This document shows, in pieces, positions 37,800 through 48,400 of a stretch of 64,000 bases of DNA. The notes below the pieces were generated by a model, which searched no databases, was not told where the DNA came from, and saw nothing but the letters and a program-made list of their open reading frames with translations. Position 1 is the first letter of the stretch. Every line of letters starts with the position of its first letter. The stretch comes from Anoplolepis gracilipes (Eukaryota; Arthropoda; Insecta; Hymenoptera; Formicidae). The stretch spans positions 21,106,001 through 21,170,000 of the forward strand of contig NC_132970.1 in the NCBI RefSeq assembly GCF_047496725.1. Direction: 5' to 3'. Made by a program: the position numbers and the translations under genes.

Positions 37800-38620
37800 A
37801 ACCTAGGTTGCAATTCAATCAGTCGGCGCGGCCAAAAACAAAGACCCCCGAACTTTACGCGAGCGTGGTTTCATCGAAAGGTTAACGAAGACCGATAGAG
37901 AGCCGCGAAACGTTCGACAATACGTGAGCGAGGCGCGAACACGAGGCATCCACCACCAGGTAACGTCCCGAAGAGCGCGTTGTTCGTGATTGTTCTCTCT
38001 CCTCGTCGTGCGCCGCATCGCCTCGTAGAATAATAACAATAAAAAAAAAAAAAACAAAAAAAAGGAAAAAAGAGTATCGACCGGCGCGGTGCGATATCAC
38101 GATGCAATCATCTCGCCGGATGAATCTGCATTATTCAACGAACGGCGTTGAAAAGGCGCGCGAGAGGAGCCTCGTGGAAGCGAGTCTCGTGTTCTGCGCG
38201 CGTACAAGTACAGATACAACGGGTCTGGGGGTCGGTCGCCATCATCGACGGGGCCTTGTCTGGGGCCCTACATCCCGGGGCCGTTTCCAACCCCCCGCTG
38301 ATCTCGCGAGAGCGGCTTTTTCGTTACCGATTATTATTGGCGCCGATATATATTCCCGATACGGAACAGCGCGTCTAGGATAGACCTCGTCGTACATATG
38401 TATGTATATGCGAGAGCGCGTGGGAACATTGCCTTCCTTTTCCGCATGTTCGATAGGTTGGACGCTTTTCTATGAGCATTCTCACACGTCGGAATTAACG
38501 GGCAAAAATTAGCTTATGTTAGGATGATTCAACCGGGATCGGCCGATCGGGTTTTAACGATTTCCTGAATGCGCTTGGCGCGAAGAGGAACCTTGGATTT
38601 AAAAATCTTAGGCGCAATAT
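37800..38620. promoter_or_regulatory. CpG-rich island interrupted by an A-run
   Basis: GC- and CpG-rich on both sides of an A-rich run at about 38041-38072. Overlapping frames of 72-93 codons occur on both strands and none resembles a domain. Candidate promoter or enhancer from composition only. Confidence 0.3.
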
Positions 38621-38839
38621 CGCGGTGGAATGAATTATACAAAATCATTCGTGTATAAAAATTTTTGAAATTGCATTATTGCCTGTATAAAATCTATAAA
38701 CCTAGGTAAAATATGAGAAGAATTCATCTAATTAAATTTTAATTCTTTATAATCTCATAATAAAATCCGCAAAATTGTAAAAGATAAAAAAACTCATCAT
38801 TAATATAGATTTTTCGATAGTAACAAAATTATATGTGTA

Positions 38840-38887
<48 letters not shown>

Positions 38888-39549
38888 TTAATATGTCTTT
38901 ACAGGAATATCTATATAAAATCAATAATCGTCGACCAATCTGATAGATGTGGCATTTTTTTAAAAATAAAAAAGAATATTTAACATAACAATTAATTTTC
39001 TCATATACATATAATTACGGGATAATTGTTATTCTTAATTATGTACAATCAAATATTAAAATTAAATTTGTATAATCAAGTATTAATGTCATTATTATTT
39101 TCCATACGTATTAAATATTACACATAATATATTTGTTGTATTCAATAATGTTTCATTGCAGAAAGTTATATCTAACAAGAAAAGTTATATATTTAACAAG
39201 AGTTACATATTACAATGTACAATATTATTTAATATTCATCATGTTTTATATGAATAAGATTTCTTTATATTCATGCTAATTCAGAGACCAAGCGAGAAAG
39301 TAGAAACGATAAACAAGTATCAACAAACAAACGTGTAGCGAGGAGACTCCTTTAATAATAATTTTTTTTTATTATTTTAATAAAATAGTTTTTTATATAA
39401 AATATTTTTTATAAAAGTATTAATTAAAGCTTCTTCACTAATATTCATTGATATTTATTCGTGATTCGTCCTCTTGCTCTGTGAACTCTGCTTGAGAAAT
39501 CTTAAAATTCGATAAAAACCTACCTACATATTTCAATCTGTTCTGCAGA
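38621..39549. other. AT-rich non-coding stretch
   Basis: AT-rich DNA without recognisable coding sequence. It holds a (TG)n tract at 38843-38885. Confidence 0.5.
38843..38885. repeat. (TG)n microsatellite
   Basis: About 21 TG units. Confidence 0.95.
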
Positions 39550-39850
39550 AAAGAGGCAGCACTACAAAGGCTTTCACCTCCGTGACTCTAAAGTGTACAC
39601 AGTATGATATGCATTCTATCCAGCATAATAGAAGCGATCCAACGAGCGACGACGAGAGCGATTCAACTTCTCTCGTTAGTATGCATATTCCTCACGAAAT
39701 ATCCGCGATCCACGTGCAGTCGGATCGAATAATGCATCGCGCCGCGAACCGCGAAGATCGAAACAATCGTTCGCGAACAGAAACGAACGCGGTAGATTTC
39801 CGTGGCGATTCTCACGTTTCTCGAACGTTTGCTCGAAGCCAAGACCACAG
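39550..39850 (+). other. Possible orphan exon, uncharacterised
   Basis: The sequence TTCTGCAG just before 39550 looks like a 3' splice site and ACCACAG/GTGTGAG near 39850 like a 5' splice site. The plus strand is open between them and on to 39950. The translation is acidic then basic (a DDESDS stretch, then Arg/Asn-rich) and matches no domain I know. A minus-strand frame of about 61-68 codons also overlaps it. It may be a coding or untranslated exon of a gene extending out of the window, or chance. Confidence 0.2.
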
Positions 39851-40703
39851 GTGTGAGAATCGGATGAAGGCGCGCTATACAAAGGCTGCTGAAATGCTAC
39901 GTTTAATCAACTTTATTTACGATCCTTTTAGCCGACTTTCTTTTAATTAAAAATTTTTTCATTTAACATTCATCGGCTATGTATTAAATTTGTCCTATCT
40001 TAATTTTCAATAATTAATAGCTTTATAATTCTTACACGCGTGTCGTAGGTGATCATTGGGTTTAGATAAAATGTTAAATAAATAAAAATTTGTCACCTAC
40101 TTGCGCTTATAATAAAAACAAAAAACGTCACTTTCAATATAAATAAAATTTGTAAACGATTGAAAGTAATTTTTTTTTTGTTTTTATTACAGACTTTTTC
40201 AAACTTATGTTTTTCTGAAGAGCTCTCTTATTCATATTATATCCTTGACATAGTCTCAAAGTTTGCATAGTCAATGCAAAACGCACGTTTAAATTAATTA
40301 AATTACAAGTTAATTTATTGCTTCTCTTAATAAAATGCACAAAAGTTGTCTGAGGTCGATCGCATTCGAATTCATAATATCTTAAAAATTTCGCTACAAG
40401 TAACTCTCAAGGACACAGATTTACATGCTTAAATACATATTATATATATCTAGACACACATACGCGCACGTGTTCGCTTCGAACAGGAATCCCGTATTAA
40501 CATTTTAATTATTATCATTAGCTTTTAACTTTATATATGCATTTATATACATGTACATATATAAATTCGTAATAGGCGTCGCTTACAACGTATGCACATG
40601 TCGCTTTTCAGCACCTTGTACAGAGACTTAGGCGAGACGCGTGTAGAACTAGCGATACTGGTGCAACAACTTTCTAGAGTGGTGGTGGTGGGGCCCCCTC
40701 TCC

Positions 40704-40729
<26 letters not shown>
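40704..40729. repeat. Poly(A) run
   Basis: 26 consecutive A inside a GC-rich island. Confidence 0.95.
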
Positions 40730-40734
<5 letters not shown>

Positions 40735-41374
40735 AGTATCGGAATATCGATGCCGACGGAGAGACCGCGAGCTACCTGCCCTGGGTTTCGTTGAGAATAC
40801 CCGCGAAATTGCGTAATCGGCGGCACAACAATGCCCGATCGGCCCGGTTCGAGGAATCAATTTCGTAGAGAATTATTGCGTCGCTCTTTCTTCCCCTCCC
40901 CCCTCCTCCTACCTCTTCCCTCCTTCAGAACGTACAGTTATGTACTTACCTCGTATGTAAACCTGTCCGCACACCCGCGTCAATTTTTTTTTTCCGGACC
41001 GAGGATTCGCAATTTGCGTGACGTAACAACTCACCCGTTGTGCGGATAATTCCCGCGTGCGCGAATTTTGTCGCTCAGCTTTCGCGCGCCAATTGCAGTG
41101 ACGTTGCGCCGATTCGAGATATCGAATTCCTGAGTGAATGGAGATATCGAATTTCTCGCGCGAATTCGATTTCCGAAATTATGCGTGAAATAGATTCAAA
41201 TCGATTTCACCAACATTAACTAATTTTGGTCTTCTAATCCTTTATTTTCTTTAAAAGTTTTAAATCTAAAAGATAAGAAATCGGTCAAGTTAAAATTTAA
41301 ATTAGCAAAAATTTGAATAAAAGTAATTTCTACAAAAACCTGAAATATATATTATTAAATATGTATATATTTAA

Positions 41375-41385
<11 letters not shown>

Positions 41386-41424
<39 letters not shown>
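41386..41424. repeat. (TA)n microsatellite
   Basis: About 19 TA units. Confidence 0.95.
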
Positions 41425-41427
<3 letters not shown>

Positions 41428-42455
41428 TAAATATTATACAATTATTTGTTATTATTAATTTATGAACAAACCAACGATTTATTTTTAAATACCTATAAAA
41501 TTATTTTTAAATATTTATAAAAAATAAATGAGTTAGCTTATTATTTTTTGATTAAAGAGAATAAAAAAATGAAGCTTCATCGTGAGATCGTAATATCTTA
41601 AAATGTATTTTCGCTGTAAAAGACTGTTAAAAACACATATACTGATATCAGGGGAAATATTGCAAGGAAAATAGTGAATGGGAAAAATTGAGTGAAGAAG
41701 AAAATAAGAAATATAAAAACACTCACTTGTTGTTATAACACACTTTATCAAAATCTAGCAAAGCACGCCGTTTGAAATAATTCCAGTCTTTTTCTTTTTC
41801 CTTCCGTTTCTTCTTTCGATTCGAAGATACGACGAAGAATCACGAGTGAGATAGTTCGCGCGCCACGCACGTGTTTAAGCTAGATAGAGGCATGTCGTCG
41901 TCGTCGTCGTTGAGGAACGTTAACGGCTACCTGCCCGATTCTTACTGCGGCGATCCACTTTGATAATTACAGCGATGCGAACGGTTGCGAACGGGTATAT
42001 TTTCAGGGGATCCACATCGAGTAGGCGAGTTAGGAGGACAACAGGGAAGAGGAGAGATGAGAGGAAAAGAAGCTCCTACTGAGGATACCGTTCCGCAAAT
42101 GCCAGTCCGCCCTCTCGCGCACGCACAGCTGATTATCGATTAATATAGTTGTTGATTCCACGCTTGCGAGGAGCTTCATTGAATTATCCTTCCGATTGAA
42201 CGAACAAATCGCGTGGGTAGCTGCTTTCTGTCTCTATCTCTGTCACTGCTCCCTCTCCTTCTCTGTCTATCGTAAGGTATGCTTATTTTACGAGCACGAA
42301 CATCGATGAGGTTACCTTCGACGCGCACTTCCTCCTTTATATAATAGAATTACGAAGCGAAATTGCGAAAGGAGGTTCGAGTCCGGTATCGAGATCGCGC
42401 AGCCACGATTCAAGTCCACACGAATTGGGATCGGGGAAGAATCGATGAAGATCCT

Positions 42456-44036
42456 TCAATTTTCTAAGAAGGAGACAAATTGTGTGAGTTTCTCCAGTTG
42501 CTCTTCCGTCAGACAGGTCTTGTCCGATTGACTGTACTGTTCCTCGTCGATATGTTTACACGGTTGCACTATGGTACCGTCGACGCTCCAACCCCTATCA
42601 GTGGCAGCTTGCCGTGCCTCGTCCAACGACAATCCGCTCATCGTCGCCATAGTCGTTAAGTTCAATGAGGAGTACGCTTTCGATATTAGCCTCATCACTC
42701 GTTCTCGAACATTGTCTGTAAATGAGGGATTCCGAAGGATTAGCGCGAAGAAATCCTCTTCTTTAACAAAGAGCAAGAAATTTGAATAAAGAACTCCAAC
42801 GGCTGTGCAGATTCCACTCGACTAATCGATTATCGATTGGCGTTGTAAGTGATAATTATGTATAGACGGTAAGTTTAATAACAATTGATTGTCGTTAATT
42901 ATAATAAGGTACATATTTAGTCTTTACCTCTACAGATGTAGGGTGCTAAATAAGGAAAAAAACAACTACTTCGTACTTAACATATAACATAAAGAGAGAT
43001 GACGATATTAAATTTATCAAAAATCAAATATTTTCTTGATATATACTTATTAAATAATAATTTCAATAAACGATTTAAAATTATTCAGAAGATAGTAGAT
43101 TTTAATAAATACAATTTTTAACAATTTTACATTATTGTTATTGCAATCTCTGAATAAATAATTTCAAAAATTATACAATACTATATTTTTTCAGATTTCT
43201 TTCATGATATTACGTATTAAAATTTCTAACAGTAGCATACACTAAAAAAATATTTTAACGACCGATTTTACATCGATTATTAGTATCTAATTTTAATTAC
43301 TATTTTATTAAAAGATAACGTAAAATAAATTTCATTATTTTATTAATTCTTCATTGTTTTATATTAATTTACCTTTTAGTGCTGTCATAATGTCTTTGAT
43401 ATCTTCGCCCCACTCTACATTAAGAGCCGTATGTACCTTGGGCCATTTGCGTTGCCACATGAGTTCCGCTACAGTCCATATTCGCCTGAGATCCTCATGA
43501 GCGGCTTTCACGTCCGAAGGAATTCGCTGCCAGAGGAACTTCGCGTCGGATCTGTGATTTTTTTCTCGTTTCATTCAAATAAACAAAATCGCACGTCGAT
43601 CGAGGCCCAGCAAGATCACTTGGGCATCTTATCTCATGCGTGACACACCGTATAAAAATAAAATAAACAACGAATACCCGATTTTAGCGGATCGCTACAC
43701 GCGGCTTTGCAAAATATTTTATGTGTCGTTCATGCTGTCGACGCAAAATATTTTTCTCGCTGATACACGTTTTAGCGCCAGGAGAAACAAGACACATCGC
43801 GATTTTGACTTAGTAGACCAATAAAATAAAGTATATTGTAAAAAGTACAATGCAAAAATACAATGAATGGCGTTATCACAAATAGATCAAATGAGAACTC
43901 TTAAGAACTAAAAAAAAAAAAATATATATATATATATATATTTTTTACTACAAAAATATATATATATATCCAAAAAAATATATATATTTTTTTTTGTTCT
44001 TAAGAGTTCTCATTTGATCTATCTGTGATGACGCTA

Positions 44037-44074
<38 letters not shown>

Positions 44075-44920
44075 AATATTTCTATTGTCTTATTGACAAA
44101 CAAATATAGATGTGAATAAGATAAAGAAATACTCATTTTATAAAATGGAGTATCTTAAAAAAAGTAAGATATGAACAAGAAGCAAAAACTTCTTAAAATA
44201 TGTCAAAAAATAGAAGACATATGATAAATATTTTAACCCTCACTTTGTAAAATCGAATATTTAGTGATAATAACATAAAATCGATACAATGAGTGGTTTA
44301 ATCAACCCAATATATAAACTTATAAATATACTTCACTATTAATTTATATTTTTCATTGTTATACTCTGTATACCTTATTAAATTATAACGTACATATTCA
44401 ATATTGCAATATAGAAAAACTTCACATTTCTAAAATATGTACTGCACATCAATTTGTACCAATTTGTTAACCCATAGATGTAAGTTGCAAGTCCTCTCTG
44501 ATTTTGTTAATAAAGCAATAATAGGAAAGATTGTTAAACTATCCAAAAGCAAAACATACAAGATTATTTATGAGAAAAATGAATTAAATGTGTGCGCTTT
44601 TCTACTCACAGATCATTCTGATGGAGATAGACAGCCAGCAATCGCATGTAAGCTTGTGCAGATAGAACTCCAGTCGTGGGCTGAAACGAGTGATTAATTG
44701 AAATTATTTTTCACGTTCATCCCTTTAGTTATAAAGCAACATTCAACTCAAAATATGCTTTATCATTACATGCAAGGACGTAAGAAGACTAAATATAAAT
44801 AGACAACATAACCTACAAAACGCTTGTTCACACAATTATGAAACTCACCTCCAATTCGCTCGTTTCCAGTTCGTTCATTAATCTGTTCAGCTCGGCTGAA
44901 CAATTGGGCACCATGGCCAT
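42456..44920 (-). CDS. CSN8: COP9 signalosome complex subunit 8 (CSN8)
   Basis: CSN8 is the smallest PCI-type subunit of the COP9 signalosome, which removes NEDD8 from cullins and so tunes cullin-RING ubiquitin ligases. Four minus-strand exons splice with GT-AG borders: 44849-44920, 44610-44680, 43373-43551 and 42456-42715, giving 193 residues (human CSN8 has 209). Family landmarks run in order: an N-terminal helix ending NELETSELE, LLAVYLHQNDLSDAKFLWQR (about residues 36-55), an IWTVAELMWQR block, then RVMRLISKAYSSL and the short SGLSLDEARQAATDRGW segment. Every junction keeps the frame, including the split Leu codon CT/A between exons 2 and 3. The start is the first of two close ATGs (MAMVPN). 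Its promoter faces mbc. Intron 2 carries a foldback element. Confidence 0.93.
43864..44041. mobile_element. Foldback MITE in CSN8 intron 2
   Basis: Left arm GAATGGCGTTATCACAAATA, continuing GATCAAATGAGAACTCTTAA; right arm is the inverse, TTAAGAGTTCTCATTTGATC, then TATCTGTGATGACGCTATTC. Arms are about 46 bp with few mismatches, around a TA- and A-rich loop. It lies inside the CSN8 intron between exons 2 and 3 and is followed by a (TA)n run. Confidence 0.75.
44041..44072. repeat. (TA)n microsatellite
   Basis: About 16 TA units directly abut the MITE in CSN8 intron 2, possibly grown from a TA target site. Confidence 0.9.
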
Positions 44921-45494
44921 GATTTCGTCTACTATTTTGATGATAATAATGACACAAAATTCCAGAAATACGTCGACATAAAAATCACAAATGCGGCAAC
45001 CGCGAACGCAGCACAAAGCACAAGATGGATACAGAATGAAACAGCTGATGTCGAATGCAATAACGTCGATATTACAGATTACAGCTTAGGTGGCTTATCC
45101 CAAGATTCGAAATCTCTTTATCCACAATATTTATCCGCAAATATCCTCTTTATCGATTATTAATAGTTAGTTCAAGAGAACGAACGCATTCCTCACTCGT
45201 ATTTTACTCTCTACATTTACGTCAATTTTTGCGCGTTTCATGACATGTTTGTTCCCTGTTCCCTGTTCCCTCTAGTCTCTATCTGTCTCTTTCCCCAATT
45301 CTTTCCCATTCCCATCCGTTCTCGCACCACTCTGGCTCTAGCAATATAGTGAAGAAGTGTAGCATCCTGTTTTGGAGTATTATAGTAATAGATGGCAAAA
45401 TAAAACGGCAATATTTTATTCGCCCTGGCGACGTGTGAATCGCGAGATGTAATTAATGTAAATATCTTAGAAGTGCTAAAAGTACCGGAATAAA
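44921..45494. promoter_or_regulatory. Shared CSN8 / mbc divergent promoter region
   Basis: The 574 bp between the CSN8 start codon (minus strand) and the mbc start codon (plus strand) must hold both 5' untranslated regions and both promoters unless untranslated exons lie elsewhere. It is less AT-rich than the surrounding introns and contains a small repeat of TTCCCTG (about 45253-45270). I see no convincing TATA box at a fixed distance from either start, which fits dispersed housekeeping-type initiation. Confidence 0.55.
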
Positions 45495-48400
45495 ATGACA
45501 ATGACATGGAAGCGGATTAATGAGCAGTTAGGAGTAGGTGAGGAATACAATTTGTGTGTAAGATTAATAACCCTCCGTACTGTGAAATATTCCAACATCC
45601 TGGGAGGTGCCCTCGAGAGTTTAGATAAAATTTTCATATTGCGTCTGACATTCGAGTGAGCTCCCCACACTTTGATAGAGTCATATGTGAATTCTGAATC
45701 TACGTATTTTATGCGTGTGACATTTCGTACGTATATATATTTCATATAAATTCAATATTTATGACATTACATTAATCAATTAATATAAATGGATACATTA
45801 TTTTATTATATAAATACCGTTATGTTTAATCTAAAGTTGATTGGAAATCACTTTATTGTCATAAATATTGAAAATTAATATTTTTTTTATTTATACATTG
45901 ATTTTAAATTTATAAAAAAAGAATGTTATATCACTGCATTATATATTTTGTGTTTCTATATATATTAATTTAAAAACATACATATTTGTAAAATATGTTT
46001 GTATATTTTAAATTATAAAAATGTTTCAAGTTATTACATAAGATAGCAGATTTTGTTGGGCGTTTGTACAAAGTTCCAAAAAAAAATTATAATTCTGAAA
46101 TTATATAAATTAAAAATACAATTTTATCAAGCTATTCAAAAGCATGAAACATCTCGAAAACTCGATATTAAAATACCAAAATGCTAAAATGAGATATATA
46201 TTATTTTATTTAGCCATCCATAATTTTGCGCATTCAAATCCGCACACAATACGTTTGACAGTCGGAGAAGTTGTACAGATAACTGAGGAGTGTGGAGATT
46301 GGTATTATGGCCGCAGCAAGTTTAAAGGCACATGTGGAATTTTTCCAAAATCCTATATACATATCTTACAGAAATCAACGTATACGGATAACTTAGTACA
46401 TGAAATCACTAATGTTTTAAGAGAATGGGGGCATCATTGGAAATATTTATATGTAGTATGTATACATTTTTTATAATATAGTTATATATACATGTATAAC
46501 TTAAATTTATCTTAATAGAAATAAAAGTCTATAAATATAACTTTATATACTTTTTTTGTACAAATATAGACACACTCCGAGCACTTCAGGACGATGCAGC
46601 AACAAATTTTGGATGCAATAGGATACAGAAGCAAGATTTTGAGCGGTACTTTAACAGTAGATGAATTGAAAGATATGAAAAGATTAGCAACAGCAAGGAT
46701 AGACACTGGAAATCAACTATTGGGTTTAGACATGGTAGTTCGAGATGATCACGGAAATGTTTTACATCCTGAAGAAACAAGCACCATCCAATTGTACTAT
46801 CATCATGAGACTGCTGCAGAAAGGATAAGAAAAGCGTCCAATGACACCAAAAAAAAATCCCATAAGCCACAAGTACCTGTATTTTCACATATCTTTTTTG
46901 TCAGTGTAAGAAATTTTGTATGTAAAATGGCAGAGGATGTAGAGCTATTATTGACTTTATACGACGGCAGAGAGATGAAAGCCATCACGGAGAATTACGT
47001 GGTATCGTGGAGCAAAGAGGGACTTGCAAGAGACATCGATCAGTTGCACAATCTTAGAGTATTGTTCACAGATCTTGGTTCCAGAGATTTGACAAGAGAC
47101 AAAGTTTATTTAGCTTGTTATGTAATTAGAGTGGGCGGTATGGAAGCCAAAGAACCGGACCATCGACGATCAAGCGTTGCACAAAATAATCAGAACAAAT
47201 CCAAGAGTACGGAAAATATGAGGAGACCGTTCGGTGTAGCCGCGATGGATATCACTCTATTTATTACTGGCAAGCTGGAAGGAGATGTTGAACAACATCA
47301 TTTTATACCTTTTATACAGTAAGTATATATTTAAGATAGATACTTTGATTTTATAAGATTTAATATTGTGAAATTTATGATTGAAACGTCAAAGGAAAGA
47401 ATTATAATAATTTTTGTAAAATAAAGACAGAATCGTTTTGTTGGTTTCTTTGCTCTTTGTTTCAGATGTTGTGAGAAAGATAGTCTTGATGGTATATTAC
47501 GTAGAATTATTGCACAAAAAGAAGCAAATGTCCAAAGACATATCAATGGCAATGTTACAAATATCACAGGTGGACAAGGACTCTGGACGAGTTTAAAATT
47601 GTTAAGAGGTGATCCAAAGCAAGTGAGTCGTGAAATAAAGTTATTTTTCTATATTGTAATTGTATAACTGTTGTATTGTTGTACTTTATATAAACAAAAT
47701 ATCTTTAATTTTAATTTTTTCCTCATACAGGTACGTGACGAAAATCCACATCTGGTCCTCGGTAATGTTGCAATTGCGCGTAAAATGGGATTTCCGGAAG
47801 TTATCTTACCGGGTGACGTACGCAATGATTTATATCTGACTTTAATTAGTGGAGAATTTAGCAAAGGCTCAAAATCTACAGACAAAAATGTAGAAGTAAC
47901 GGTTAGTTAAGAATTTAAATATAAAAATTGTTTCTTGTTAAAAATACATGTTAAGCACTACACACTTATAATATATATATATATAATTTTTAACAGGTTA
48001 AAGTATGTAATGAGCACGGCATAGCAATTCCTGGAGTTATAACATTAGGTGGCGGTGCGTCCCCAATTGACGAGTATCGTAGCGTTATTTATTATCATGA
48101 AGACAAACCTAGATGGTGTGAAACATTCAAGATTGCCATACCTATAGAAGAATTCAAGCAGGCTCACTTGAAGTTTACATTCAAGCATCGCAGTTCTAAC
48201 GAAGCGAAGGATAAGTCTGAGAAACCATTTGCTTTAAGTTATGTTCGATTAATGCAACGTAATGGCACAACTCTGCAAGACATACAGCACGAATTGTTGG
48301 TTTACAAATTAGAGCAAAAAAAGTATGAGGAAAGCGATATATCTTACATTAAATTGCCATCAACACGCGGAGAATTGGTACGTCTATTTATTTATTGAAG

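Larger units (their letters stand above)
39851..42455. other. Non-coding stretch 3' of CSN8, with GC-rich islands
   Basis: No recognised gene. GC-rich islands lie at about 40600-41200 and 41800-42440, the latter directly downstream of the CSN8 stop codon and so probably including its 3' untranslated region. A poly(A) run sits at 40704-40729 and (TA)n at about 41386-41424. A short (GTC)n run lies at about 41893-41911. Confidence 0.5.

Noticed and set aside
42371..42387. tRNA-like GGTTCGAGTCC
   Set aside because: The T-loop-like string has no full T-stem, anticodon arm or A box upstream, and the flanks do not pair as an acceptor stem.
44437..44697. Plus-strand open frame of 86 codons that looks protein-like
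   Set aside because: It is the antisense of CSN8 exon 2; the minus strand encodes the family motif LLAVYLHQND with correct splice sites.
45238..45507. Minus-strand 89-codon frame between CSN8 and mbc
   Set aside because: It overlaps the mbc first exon and the shared promoter, has no domain, and no neighbouring exon fits it.
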